Positions 49,139 to 62,800 of a stretch of DNA of 64,000 bases are shown here, one piece after another. Source of the DNA: Phoronis australis (taxonomy: Eukaryota > Phoronida > Phoronidae); contig NMRA01000152.1 of assembly GCA_002633005.1 (NCBI GenBank), forward strand, positions 744,704-808,703. The letters are read 5' to 3'. Numbering within the stretch: the first letter of the stretch is position 1; every line of letters starts with the position of its first letter. The translations under genes and the position numbers were made by a program. A model generated the notes under the pieces. That model was given only the letters and a program-made list of their open reading frames with translations, was not told the origin of the DNA and searched no databases.

Positions 49139-52100
49139 ATGGCCGCTTCCAGTGGGTCGGATGAACAATTCCGGCAATTTGATGGATTTGGCACGCCAGG
49201 TTTCACGCAAGTGATTGGTAAGACTCCTACTCCTGTTTATTATGATTTAAGTATCCAATTTAATGCCGTTGGCTGCTCTGGATAAAGTATTGTTTGTCAG
49301 AACAACAAGTTATTCCATTAACATGTGACAAGTGCACGAGTCACAATGACACTGACTTTACTGTGCCTGGTAGTGTGGAGATAGACAGTGCCACTGTTTC
49401 GACTAGCGGCAGAAACGGTGAAGAGCTTCATACGCCGGAAACTTTTCACTGACTAAAACATCAAAGTCACATTGTCGTAAATATCTTTTGCTTACAAAGG
49501 GACACCTTTTAGCGACGCTGTTGATGTATCTTATTCCTTCCAACTCGAACAAATATTCCCGAACTTAATCTTCGAGCAGTTCCTCGTTCAGTTCCCAAAA
49601 TCTGTAGCTCACTATTTTTAACTCTGCGCGCAGCAGGTGGTGTGATGTCATATCCCCTGCCGCGCGCAGTGTTAAAAATGGTTACCGATTTTTCAAACTG
49701 AACGAGGGACTGCTCGAAGAAATAGTTTGATAACAGGAGTATTTGTTTGAGTTGGAAGGAATTAAATAACAGAGCAAGTCTCCAGTGAACAACAAAAATG
49801 TGCATTTCACCTCGTCACGCAAACGTTTCAGTTCAGTTACACATGATAACGCTCAATTTCATAAAGGCAAAGGAAGGAAACACCGTTCTTCTAAGCCTGT
49901 CGCTAGCGAAGTGCCCGACACATACAGTCGCGCCCGCATGCTCTCATAACAAAGGCGCATTGAGGAGCAACAAAAACATTAGCATAGGAATAACTGAACA
50001 ATTATAACTAAATAAGATTAACGATAAGCATACAGCTACTAACGTCTCGTCACATTCTGTTTTCCTCTAGACACAAAAGGTATTTATATAACAATGTAGT
50101 ACTGATGTTTTAGTCAGTGCAAGGCATATTTCACCGAAAATCTTCTGGCTTATGGAGTGCCCATAGGAGCTTCACAGTCTCTTCTGACTTTGCAGTAGAG
50201 ACTGTGGTCACTGTCTAGCCTTTGCCTAACTCACGTGACTCAGTTGAAATACTTAATGCTTATCGCACATGCGGTGAAAAAGTTAACAGTGACCAAAAAA
50301 GTGGAATTGGAATTCTTCATAAAAGTCACCTTAACTCTCATAGCTATGCTTCATTGAAAATATGTGTAGAAACAGAAAAGATCACTGAAGAAAGTATCGA
50401 ATCTCTGGACAGTTTCGGTGGCACTGACTAAAAAATATTCTAGCTCTTTGTCAGTAATAAAAAAATGAAAAGTGGGCACAGCAACTGTTTCCTGGTCAAA
50501 AATCTGGTTAAACGAGATTGAAAGAATATTAAAAAATGAATCCATGTGATATTTTTAACTCTGATCATTGTTTGGTATATCCACCGAGTAAATCAATACG
50601 CGTGGTAGTTTATCTTCAATCGTACCCAATGGTTGTAGCTTTTAGATTATTAGTTCATCGGTTTTTAAAAATCGAAAACCTTATTTGGTTGTTAGTTGGT
50701 AGTTAATGCATTTTGAAAATTTGCCATTATGTACAGTCAGAGATGTTTAATACAGTTCATGGACTGGACTCTTATTTTAGCAAAGTCTGAAAACGAGTGC
50801 GGGGGTCGCTTATACATGTAGGGGCATGGGCGCTTATTAGGACGAATGTTATTATTTATAAAATAATTTTGGCTAAAATGACATTGCATTGTACATTACA
50901 ATAAGAAATCAGTTCCAAGAATAATGGTATTTTACTTGCTGTGAGCACATGGACCGGTCTTCCGTCTTTCCCCCTTCGCTTCGTTTCGGAGTAGTCCACA
51001 AATTCCGTAGTGCACGACCACACTCTGTGTTCTTTTGTCTAGACGAATCGCGTAATGGGTGACATCTACTGAATCGTTAGGATCGCATTGTGCCGATGTT
51101 TACTACCGGAGCATCGACACGCTGACTAAACTGAACCTTAAATTCATGATAAAAACAGCACACGTAGGAGAAAATTTATTCATGTTCATCGGGAAAACGA
51201 TATAGTGTTTTTGCGCTCTGAAAATTCGCTCGCCACCTGGGCTACTGGCAAGTCAATTTCTATTCGCCCAGCACCATTTTTACTGGCATTCGCAACTGGG
51301 CGAGTGGCTAAGTATATCCCTGGTGTTCCCATTGGGTAATATCTGACACAACTTTGTTGGTCAACTTATCAGTCGTTGAGGATATATTTCTGACTAAATG
51401 ACCCATGGCGTAACAAATATGCAGACACTGGGAAAATCAATTTTATGTAAAAAATGGCAATTGTGACAGCTTACACGGCTGCAGTCTTCACGAAATTAAT
51501 TACATCTGGATATTTATTTCGCCCTAAAAATAGCCCACCCATCTTGACTTGCGCACTCATGTATTGTCTCTCTGTGGATTCTTGCACCGCACTCAGTGGA
51601 ACAGAAAATTTCAGTAAGCTTCTGTTACGACATGTAGCATCACCATCCCCTACTACGAGTGCATAATAAGTCCCCAACCCCTAGTGCGGGTTTATTTGTA
51701 GCCCCATCCTCTTAGTATTTCGGGCCCATGTAGTCCACCTGTCTGACTCGTCAAATGGTCGTGTTCACTTTCTCTGCATGATGCCGGAATTCGGTATAAA
51801 TGGGCACAGAATCCACGTGCTATACTGTGGCTTGTGAAGACAATTGAATTCTTCCCTTACACACACGTGTGTCAACATTTTTATACGTTTATTTCAAAAG
51901 CAAATACAAGTGAGAAGTTGAGTCCGGAGTTATGTTTCAACTGAAACACCAAAGTTGTAGGCAACGTGTCACCCCTCGGCTGGCTGTGCCTGCGGTATTA
52001 CAAGGTGATGTAACTGCCTACACAGAAAGAAGTATGCGTACCAGTTATAAGTGATTTGATTGTCACTTTTGAAGTTGAATTTTTCTGGAAATTGGTCTAT

Positions 52101-55100
52101 TTTCCTTCAAAGTTTTTGGTATTGTTTGTATATAAAGGCAGACAAACAGTTACCATTTCAGTGAAAGCGGCAAACTTGAATTTAGACTTTGAAAGTCAAA
52201 ATTCTGTCATATACCTGGGGTCAGATATCAGTTGCATGTGTATACATATCCAGGTGAGGTTATGTAAACATTACCATAAAGGCACTAGAGAGTAAAGATA
52301 GATAGATAGATAGATAGATACTTAGATTGATAGATAGATACAAATAGTCATGCATCTACACAAGTTGTTCCTACATGCAACTTAAACTGACAAGAGTGGG
52401 ACTTGAAGTAGCCGAAAGTAAACAACTAAACTTCAGTTTTACTAAGACTATACATAGTCATTGATTACTTTAGAAATATCAAAACAATGCAAAGGGAGTC
52501 GCTTGGATGAAAACCACCTATACCTATACTTGTAGTTCGTCAACAATTCATTTCACTGCATGAGCGATACATTAACTTGTGTTGAGTATCAACAAAATGA
52601 TTATGTATTTATGTAAAATGTGTACATTTACATAGACACATACCTAGGGATTACAATACAAACTACCGATGCAGTAATGGGAGAAAGTAAAATAAGGTAC
52701 AGATTAAGAATGATATAACCTAAACTTTAACATGGTTGGCTCAACAAAGGAAAATAAACGAATGAATGCGTTATGCATTATATTATACTAAGAGAAAAAA
52801 CCACATTTACAAAGTAAAAAAGAACTAAAATAAAGAATAAAAATGGCTAGACAGGCAAAATTATACGGTTGTATGATTGAAGTTTATTACACAGAGTACG
52901 GAAACAAGAATCAGGGTGATAGGTAAGACATGTATCTCTAACACATTTAAAATTTTAAAGTTGTAGCGATGCTGAGATGCACAGAATCTGAAGTTTGATA
53001 TTGAGTATTTTTATGAATAGTTTTGTAACGTGAATTTTCGTGGCTGAGGAGAAGGTGAGAATGGAGTGAGTAAATATCTTTTCAATTATGTTTTTGGAAT
53101 AATATGACAGTTAATAAGCTCTGGAAGAAAGTTGCAGAGGCTCTTGGCTTGAGGGACTCGGAAGCATGCCAGTCAAGTGACTCCACAGACTGACACGAAC
53201 ATCATGATGGTAATTGATCTAATTAATTGATTTCATGAAATAAAAAAACGATTGTAAACCAAAGGTAAATTGTCTGCAAAAAATATTGTTAATTTAAAGT
53301 TTGAAGTCGGCACATAACTTGAAGCGAATCGCTACTCGTTGTGACAATTTCGTGGCGACTTGAGATTTTCCCCAGGTCAACAAACACAATCTGAAGCCGC
53401 ATTGATGAGCTGCATTTGACCAAATGGATCCCTGCGCACTTTTGTTTTAACACCTGACACCTGTTTGTTCCAGATCGGTTAATTGGAGAAAACAAGGTGA
53501 GACAGAACATGTTTGTACCTCAAGGCATTGGGCTGACACCTATTGATCAGATACATCCTGCTACTACCTTCGTCACCAAGACATTTGAGAGCTGTGCTTT
53601 CAAAGGAACTATGAGCTTAGTTTTAGGTAACTTTTACTATTAAATTGATTTAAATTTGTTGAATTACAAGGAAAGTGATCTGTTAATCTGACTGCTTGTG
53701 CTTGAATTTATGAAGAATTGGGGTCTCTTGAAGTAAACTGTCATAACACTGTGAATGCTAATCTTTATAACTACATTTAGTAATTTAGTCTAAACTATGG
53801 TATGTTGTCAATATTTAGTTGACTAACCCATTCTTCGCAATTTTTAATTACTTCGGAATGCCAACTTTGGTGATTTTTTGAAATTACCTTTGATCACTTT
53901 GGTTACCACTGAAGTTTCTTACGGTCAACTGGTCCTGCCTACCAAAACTTGAGCTTTGAGATGCCCAAAAACAGCCAAACATTGTTTGGTATACAGTAAG
54001 AGTTATTTCAGATACATTTTTATTATGTGTTATAAATATGTACAGGAGTACAGAGCTGCGTGTTTCTGTTCATGTGATTGTATATGTACTATATCACCTT
54101 TTAACGCTTACACTGTAGACACGATGATCCTGAAATACTCTTACCCTCTTTGACTCATCTTTTGAAATAACGTATTCTACTCCATTTTTCATAAACTACT
54201 GCATAATGCTGATCTAAAATGAACATTGAGATGAAAACTCTCATAGGACCATTGTGACCACGAGCGCTCCCTGATTCAACATATGGTTGATTCAGTGCTA
54301 TCGTTAGAGTGTGCAAATTTCTTTCTCCTTCCCCAAACAAAACGTAATTGGACATAGGAAGTTCTTTCCCCCCTCCCATACCAATTATACTGCATTAACG
54401 TTAATGATTATTTTATCAATAAATAGAACCTGGCAAAACTTTGGTTAAGTCCTCTTTGTTTCATTAACTCAGTCACAAGCCTTAATTATTATTTAGAATT
54501 GAGCTGCTGGGTATGTTAATGTGTGCTGTTTTAAAAGTATACTTGAAATGAAAACCTGTTTATAACGGAGATTTGTTGTTGGTTGCAGGTTTTGCCTTGG
54601 GAGGAGCATTCGGTCTCTTCACAGCGGGTGTTGACCCCATGAGTACCATGAGTACTGAAACACCTTCCACCAGGATGGTGTTTCAAGAAATGAAAGCCAG
54701 GTCACTTTCTTATGGGAAAAACTTTGCTGTTGTTGGCTGTATGTTTGCTGGCTCCGAATGTCTCATTGAATCGGTTGGTACCAGTGAGGTCTTCCATTGT
54801 TAAATGATTTGTTTTGTTAATTCAAAATTAAAGCAGGTATTTTCATAGGATACAACGATGATCACTGGTAGACCCCAGATCATTCAAACATTGTTACAAT
54901 CCACCTGAGCTATGACATTTACTCCTTAAACATGCCAGCTGTATTGTAGACAGGTTCTTTGGTTTAGAGTGAACTTTGGTCACAACAAATGGTTTAGAAA
55001 AGTCCCGGAAGGGTTTGCTGTAACACCATCTGACTGTATTTTGTGTATCATTTTTAATGTTATATTTGTAAAACTCACGTAAGGTCGGGAGGTTGTTCTT

Positions 55101-55876
55101 GAGTAAAGGGAATTCCGAATTATTTGACATGACTTACGTTCATCATTTGGAAAGTGACAAGGATAATTTCCAAACATAAAACTCATGGAAAGTGAAAATG
55201 GTATCAAAAAGTTATGGAAAAATAATGAAAACCTTAATTGTGATATATAGAAAAACCTCATTTTGCACACCGTATCACAAATATGTTGAATTATGCTTAA
55301 TTTTAGGAAAAAAGACTGCGTGTATTTGTGAGTAAATTGTGGAAAATGAACTTTTTATCCTGGAAAACTCATCAAAAATGCACGACACAATTGTGTATTT
55401 GTGATTGGGAACTCAGGTCTGAAATATCAAGTGTACCAAATGGAACAACCGTTTGGGGCCATTATGAGTGAAAGTGCACCTGACTTTTACAAGTTTCATG
55501 TAGATTCAATAGTTTGACATAGTGTTTATGACAAACATATTCTCGGTCTAATATGTGATTAGAACCACGTTACATTGATACCACACAGTGGTATTGATTC
55601 AGTCGGTTCAGTGTCCCAGAAAAAAGCTTGTAGCAAATACTTTTTCTGAAACTTAGAATACTGATATATTTAGTAGATTGTTAGACTTAGAGAAATACAA
55701 AACCTTTTAAGGTAGATTACAACACAACAATGAAATACATAGTATTTACTTTTAAGTGTGTTGTAGTCTACACGTACTTGTACTTCATATTGCAGTATAG
55801 AGGAAAAAGTGAACTGATTAATGGAACCTTTGCGGGAGGTCTGACTGGGGGAGTCCTGGGATTAAGAGGTTTGTAG
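49139..55876 (+). CDS. TIMM22: TIM22, core subunit of the mitochondrial inner-membrane carrier translocase; last exon not found
   Basis: TIM22 forms the channel that inserts carrier proteins into the mitochondrial inner membrane. Exons: 49139-49217 (ATG in AAGATGG context), 53474-53626, 54589-54773 and 55796-55868. They join in frame to give MAASSGSDEQF, a variable N-terminus, then ESCAFKG, ALGGAFGLFTAGVDP, SLSYGKNFAVVGCMFAGSECLIESYRGKSE and GTFAGGLTGGVLGLR, all hallmarks of the family. Both conserved cysteines (ESCAF and SECLI) are present. Human TIM22 continues with a last segment of about 25 residues. Here the frame after 55868 reads Gly-Leu-stop (TAG 55874-55876), or an intron starts with a weak GTTTGT. 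No matching last exon was seen up to 59.9 kb. The donor at 54774 (GTTGGT) is also unusual. Total seen is 163-165 residues against about 190 expected. Confidence 0.92.
49531..49764. mobile_element. Foldback MITE with a TTA target duplication
   Basis: The left end (from 49534) reads TTCCTTCCAACTCGAACAAA. The right end, on the other strand, reads TTCCTTCCAACTCAAACAAA. Imperfect pairing continues inward through TTCGAGCAGT and GTTCAGTT, and through TTTTAAC and GCGCGCAG, leaving a small centre. TTA flanks both sides (49531-49533, 49762-49764). A 3-bp TTA duplication is typical of PIF/Harbinger-type elements. It lies in TIMM22 intron 1. Confidence 0.7.
50105..50225. repeat. Diverged dispersed repeat, copy 1
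   Basis: Similar in order to 56391-56520: TTAGTCAGTG, GGCATA, CCGAAAAT-like, then AGAGAC and GTGGTCA. The relation is partial and the family was not recognised. TIMM22 intron 1. Confidence 0.35.
52297..52340 (+). repeat. (GATA)n microsatellite
   Basis: GATA units with one interruption (CTTAGATT). TIMM22 intron 1. Confidence 0.9.
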
Positions 55877-56037
55877 TTATCAGTCATCCTTTCATTTAAA
55901 ACTGCTTTTGTCATTGAAGGTGGTATCTTGTCTAGTAAGTTTTCCCCTCAGGATTGTCTTTAATATAGTCAACGGTTTCTTGTCGCTCTATTGTTGCCCC
56001 TTATCTTACCTTAGACCAAGGTGGAGCCATGTCTAAA

Positions 56038-56340
56038 GAAGTGGCTGTGGATGCACTATTGGACAGAGATGGTATTGCACAATAGTGCATCCGTCCATCT
56101 GATAAAGCAGCCAGAAGTGGCTGTGGATGCATTATTGGACAGGTGTGTTATTGCACAATAGTGCATCCATCTATCGCATAAAGCAGCCGGAAGTGGCTGT
56201 GGATGCATTATTGGACAGAGCCAGAGGTGTTATTGCACAATAGTGCATCCACCTATCGAATAAAGCAGCCAGAAGTGGCTATGGAAGACAGGTGTGTTAT
56301 TGCACAATATTGCGTCCACCCATCTGATAAAGCACCTGAA
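56038..56340. repeat. Four-unit minisatellite with a self-complementary core
   Basis: Units start with GAAGTGGCT at about 56038, 56114, 56190 and 56272 and are 76, 76, 82 and about 67 bases long. Units 1-3 each hold GGATGCA(C/T)TATTG followed about 20 bases later by CAATAGTGCATCC, so each can fold on itself. The last unit has lost the left half. Related pieces (GGATGCATTATTGGACA) recur at 56817-56925, next to each other near 56888 and 56907. Confidence 0.9.
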
Positions 56341-56390
56341 AGTGGTTAAGGTGTCCCACTATGCCCAAAAACCTGGAAAGGTATTTACAA

Positions 56391-56520
56391 CAACGTCATT
56401 TTGATGCTTTGCCTTTAGTCAGTGTGAGGCATAGTTTGCCAAAATTCTGTCCTATAACTCTCAGGAGGTACACCGTCGCTTGTCAGCTAGAGACGGTGGT
56501 CAGGGTCTCAGCTCACGGCT
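56391..56520. repeat. Diverged dispersed repeat, copy 2
   Basis: Partial match to 50105-50225, with TTAGTCAGTG, GAGGCATAGTTTGCCAAAAT and AGAGACGGTGGTCA. Unknown family. Confidence 0.35.
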
Positions 56521-56929
56521 GAAGTGAAGTACCAGTGGGGAATTCGTAGTCCCGGATGTCATACCTTGCAGTATGTAGTGTATTAGAGCCTTTTAGAGAC
56601 GATCAGAACCCGAGGACGAGCTCACGTAGGCTTCCCAACCAGTGCCAGCCAACAAAATCTCCTACATTTGTACATTTAGAAATAATTCAAGCTCAACACT
56701 CTTTGAAAGATACTCACACACATCAGTGACATTTCCCTTTATCTCTTTTTTCCAAAATAAACAACATAAGAAGCACAAATGATGCTTTTATAATAAGTCG
56801 AATAACCAGCGGACTGCTTGGATGCATTATTGCGCAAAAACCGGAAACCGAAAAAGTAGCGCATGCGCAGACCACGCAAACCAGCTCTGGATGCATTATT
56901 GGACAGGATGCATTATTGGACACGACACC

Positions 56930-59897
56930 GGCGCACGGGTTTATGGAGACGGCTCCGAGTCCATGAGGCGGCGGCGGAAAACTCAGTGCCGGGTAGTCAT
57001 ACTTACGAGATCAACATCGAGGTTCTAGCAGGATGGGGGGACACGCTGCATGCAGATAATGTCATACTTATAGCTGTGCTTCAATCGGCAGGCTGTTTCA
57101 GCGCGCTTGTAGTGTCTAGTACGTGGAAATCTGATTTATTTGTCGTAAAATCGTGATAAAATTCTCTTTCCTGTGGCAACGCGAATGCGTGACTCTTGAA
57201 ATTTTGGTGAAAAGTTTAGCATGTATTCTAGTCAGGTTTGTCTTGGAAACGAAGTTTTTTCGTACACCCAGTCACTCCTTTCTTTTGTACAGACCAATGA
57301 ATTTTGGCTACGCGGGTTGTTGTCGACAGGACTGCATGTGTCTCATTTTTCCAGTTTTCAGAAACTGCGTTCGAAGTAACCTATCAAGCACGATACCCTT
57401 TTTGTTTCATAATAGAAGAATTAAAGAAACCGTTGTTCAATGTGTTTTACTTTCAATTTGCCTACGGCGATAAAATATAGCGAGACCAACCAAAAACAAA
57501 ACAGTGCCTACAGTATTGCTAGGAGGCGCCTGAACGCCGAAATTTTAGGTCACCACACACCATTTGGAAAACCATAACCTAATTCTGCTAAAGCCGGGGA
57601 ATCGTTATGGTTTATAGGAGGTTCTTTCGCGAAGAATGAATTAACTTAAGAGGCATCAAGTTCTAGTGAAGTCTTCGAGTGGCGTGTTATCAACCTCAAT
57701 CACCGGCTACACCACCTGCCGGGACCGGGAGTCGACTTCTAAGAGGATACTAAACCCTGTTTTGGTGACTGTAATCAATCCTCGTTCTGTCACCTGCTAA
57801 TGTAGCATTGTCGTCTCACTCGAGTGATAAAAGCAAGATTCAACTAAATGCACATACGTTCACGCTGTGTCAAAGATTGGATATTATGGCTCTTGGTGGG
57901 GGGCGGGGGTTGTTTCCTCGAAAGTTCTGTGTAACTCGCCTACTAGCGTAGGTCACTCTTGTCTATTAGTAGACTTCGTTGTTAGTTTTCGGGAGAATTT
58001 GATCCAAACTTTTGAGGATTGTCGAGGCTTATAGGGGACCATTTTGTTTCACCGAACTGGATGGGAAAGTCGTTTCTAATATCTGTTAATAGGCCAAAGT
58101 CGGTTTACCGGTATCTTTTCATGGCACGGTCAACTTGTGTATGCGTAGCTGGATGGGGTCTGCTTTTGTGTGACGGTGAAAACTACGACTTACAAATGAC
58201 GAATCAGTAAGTGCGAACTTTCACATGTAAGCGTCAGCGAATGGGCATCACAGGGAAAAGGAAAAGTGGTCACCACTAAAAAAATAGCGAGTTATGAAGT
58301 GGTGAGGAAGAGCACAAAATTTGCAAGCCGGAATGCAACGAAATTCGGGGGTACTGGAAAATTTCTGGTGGCTAGAATGACAAAGTACACCCGTCAGCCA
58401 GACACAAAACTGGTGATTGTCAAGTGTACAGTAAGCATCAAGTCAATGTGGCGAGTCTCTGCACGAATTTAGTTTTGGAACACTGAAATAAGGAGTATCA
58501 AAACAAAGCAAGAGTTCAGAAATGACAGTACATAAATGATGCCCTTAGAGAGTGTGGATTGACCACGAAAAAATGCGATCAGAGATAAAAGCTCGCTTTT
58601 CCTAGTAAAGAAAGGAAGACCGAGGACATCGGGAAGAGCTTCAATAATTCAAGCATCAGACTGTGTGCCTTCAAAATTGAACTCTTGAAACTCAAAATTA
58701 ACAAACATCGAATTAAAAACAGTTGTGTCCTGTTTTATCGATAGAGGAAAAAGTTGTGTTTGTTCTGGTGCCTTCCATACAGGGAAATGCAATAAAATGA
58801 GAAGATTACACAACATAATCAAGATGTCGGATCTGTTTATCCATAAGCCAGGTATTCTTAAAAAACCGACACCAAAATATTAAAATTGCCACTACGGAGC
58901 GCAGAACATGTCAGAGCTATGTGAAAATGGGCAATTGCTGTATTTTTCTTTATAGGAAAACATAGGTCAAATTCAAGTTCTGCAGAGGGTCTTGACAGTT
59001 ACACAAGCAGACACAAACAGGAATAATTGCCACAACAACATGCAGTAGTAGTTCAATCCCTCCGAACACCAGTGTAAGCAGAGCTCTTGTCAATGGGAAC
59101 TTATCCCTCAAGTTTCTTAATAATCTTTTAAACAATTTGGTAGGTAGAGAGGCAGACTGCGCAACACTAAAATTGCCACTAGAAGGTTCACAATTACACA
59201 ACTAAGCCGTTCAAAAAACAAAAATTCTTCTAACTGGAAGCATAATGTTGGGAACAAAAGGTACAAAGGAAAATACTGTGTTGGGTAAGCTTAACTGCTG
59301 TGGTATTAATTTAATTACCTGCATCTGACATTACTCAAGCCAAATAGCTAATTGTTGTGTACCAAGGCTATGATTAACAATCAGAGGATGACCCCGCTAT
59401 TGAACACAGTTATTAGAACAGAAAAGTGAAGAGCACACCTTACTCACATCAGCTGACATTTTCAGAACTACCAGACTGCATCACACTTATGGTTTGAAGA
59501 AGTTATATCTTCATTGTTTTCATTTTCATAGAAAGGGCTGAAAATGCCATTTTCACTAAGTAAGAAAGGCTAAATTGACCAAAAAATCTTCAGAAAAGAT
59601 AAGACAGTTTTTGTCACAGAAAATTCCAGTGTTCCTAGTAATCTTCAGCTGAAAGGAACGAGCCTGATGCTCAGTACCTGCGACTCAACTCCCGACACCC
59701 TACTATACAAGGGTTCCCCTTCACCAGCAACGGACAACACACAACAACTGTTCTATCCAGCATTCAGGCCCTGATGACAAGATTCACTTTGCGAAGCCCA
59801 GTAATTCTTCCATGTGGGCAGCTTGTAAGTTTCCACTTTTTCAATACACATCTTCAGACCAGCACATCAAGTACAACTTAACACCCATATAAGTAGG
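56930..59897. other. Sequence between TIMM22 and the STUB1 stop codon
   Basis: I searched the plus strand here for a TIM22 last exon and did not see one. The part close to 59897 must be the STUB1 3' untranslated region on the minus strand, but its end was not placed. Other open frames here have no recognised homology. Confidence 0.5.
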
Positions 59898-62800
59898 TCA
59901 ATACCCTTCTGCCCAAGGGTTCTCCTCAAGGAACGCTTCCACTACTTCCTTCATCGACAGATTTGGAATCAATTGTTCTTGAACAAGTTCTTTTCTGGTG
60001 ACAGGATCAAAATGGCCGACTCTCTGAAACAAAAACAGTAAACTGCTGCTTTAACAAAATTATTGTAGAAAGATGTGTCACTTAGTCGCAATATGGCATG
60101 TGATAGTGTTTAGATGTACTAACTTCATATGGTATCACCTAAAGCAAGGTGTACAAAAACAACTGTAAATAGCAAGTTGTCTAGGCAACAGTGCTCATTT
60201 GATTAGAGAAAAAACATTGTGAAGTTCACCCAAACCAACCTATGCTGTAAGTTCTAATGAAGGTCAAGAACTACCACAATGTTGCAATGAACCGTAAAAG
60301 CCAAGCAAATGTTTGAAACATGCTGACTAGGCCCCAGGATCTAATCTTTCTATTCGAAATAGAACTCAAAAATATTTTTGATATTTTTTGTCGTCTTTTA
60401 ATATGAAGTCAAGATAATTACCTCTTCTTCTGTGCTATAGTATATCACGGATTACGCAATCATTCAAGTGTGGAGTCCAAATTTGCACTTGATGACCCCT
60501 GAACTTGAGCTACAAACTCGAGTAAAAACTCAACATTTTCAGATGATTGGAATTTGTAGCTTTAATGCTGGAGTAATCACGTGCAAAAACCATAATATAG
60601 TCCAGCACAGAATTACAGACACTTATCTTGAGTTCGTATTAAGTAAAATGGAAATTGCTAAAAATAATTTTGATTTCTAGTAAAAAGAGTAGAGCCTGGG
60701 CCTTGACTGCAAGTAACCAGAAAAACATGACAAACATTATCGATGGTGTAACAATGTATGTTTTGAGATTCATGTAAATTGCCCATTCCTAGCTAAGCAC
60801 TAGGTAACTACTGACCATATAGAAGGGGAACAGGTCAGGGCAGTTAAACTTTTGTTTGGCCAAATATCATATTTGTCTCGCTAAACCAATCAACAGCAGG
60901 TAAGAGGCTCCTTCTCAGTAGAATTCTTCACTTTCACAGAGGTAAAAATATGCGTTGTTTGTTTTAAATGTTAAAGCATGAGAAAGACTAACATTGACAG
61001 AGGGACAACACAACTTCTTTCATTCATCAACATTTTAAGATGTGGGATAATTTTGTGTGAATAATTCAAAAATACAACACCATGATAATCACAAAGAATT
61101 TATAAAAAGATGTTGGGAATCCCAGAGTGCTAAATTCTCATTCATGAATGCTGAACGCCATCCACCAACTACTCAATCGCCACCTATGCGCAAGGCGTAT
61201 TTCATTTATTTTTTAATTGATACTGCCTGCTATATGCGAAAATGGCTTATCTGATGTAGAGTAGTGGAAACCTTGGTATGCAGTATTGACCACTAGTTTT
61301 CTGTAAAATTATCCTGACATTTGTCACCCTGATGCTAGTAAAGTTTTAAATTTGCATAGTGAGATGCAATGCTACAACAAAAAGCTGATAACCAGGGTGG
61401 GGCGCCATCTCAGCTCAGAAACATTTTAATAGGCTGGACTTTCTTAAACAGCATCATACAAACAAGAAAACATTTTTCTAACTCTTCAAAACAGGAGAGA
61501 AGCAATCAGGATGTGGTTATTCGGTGTCCACACAATTATCAACTTTAGCTGGCCCTTTATCTCTTGTTCTGTTTCATCAAGATATCACACCATGTCCCAA
61601 TCACAATATCTGACATACTAACTTGTAAGTGTTCTTCAATATCCTTTCTGTCATATGTAATGCCACTGGGCGTGATCACAGGGTCTCGTAACAGTTCAAA
61701 GCTTATTTTACCACATAAATAATCAGGAACATCCCTCATTTTTCTTTTGTCATCAACCAGCTTAAATATGTTTTTAACTTCATTTATCTTTTGAGCCTGA
61801 AAATACAATAGAATAACATGTAAAATCAGTTTTACACATGAAAATACACTTCAAAGAAAACAACTAGCAACAACCAAGCACAGTGATCATAATCTATTTT
61901 TAGTCAATGAAGGGCCAAAAAATAGCTTGCATGTGTTAGTCTGTCTTTTCAAAAAAAATCTTTTCAGGAGTGAACACACACCAAAATTAAGTATGCTTTT
62001 TTGGCCTAACAAGAACAAGGAAACATGTTAAAATCAAAAGTGAACTAAATGGGAAATAACAACAAGTCCAAAGAGCATGGGAGTGTTCTGTGTGGGAACA
62101 ATGTGACCCTGGGGTTAGAAGGTCACCATGTCAATTTGAAATGTACATTTAATAAAATAGCATAAGCAGGTCATGGAGTTTTCTGAATGAACAATTATGA
62201 AATGTACTTTCCATTTAGATTTTAACAAGGCACAATTATTAAGTAACGACATACGTGCTCTTTTTCTATTTTGTCAATTTCAGACTGACAGCTGTTATCA
62301 CCAGTTAACTCCTGCACCTCCATAGTCTGTCTGAAACAGATAATGCATCACATTTTATTGAAAGAAACTAATTCAGTATAATTCAGCAGAATGTCCTCTA
62401 TAATATGAGTCTCGTTAAAGATGACACAACAAAAGTTACTAACAATTTTCCATCTACGGATAATTTCACATAAACGGAAAATTATAACTATCGTCATGTC
62501 GTCTTTAATAAGATAATAAGAGTTGTATTAAAGAAACAAATGTGTAAAGCTACTATGAGACCAGTCTCTCTCATAAGACCAATTTCTTATTTAAATTGTT
62601 TATATTAATTACCAATTTGTTCCCTATTTACATTTCTGGGCTCGTGAAATGTCGAAGGTTCTTATCGCTCAAAACCCAGCTCAAAAAGTGACTTGACCAA
62701 TCTAGTCATTTTATGTGTCAAAAGCAATATGGATGGCAGAATAGGCCAATGGGGCTATTCGGTAAATCTGCAATAACTAGAGGGCGTGAGTGTACTAGTG

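Noticed and set aside
56038-56340. Direct repeats as a CRISPR array
   Set aside because: The units are long contiguous tandem copies without unique spacers, in an animal genome.
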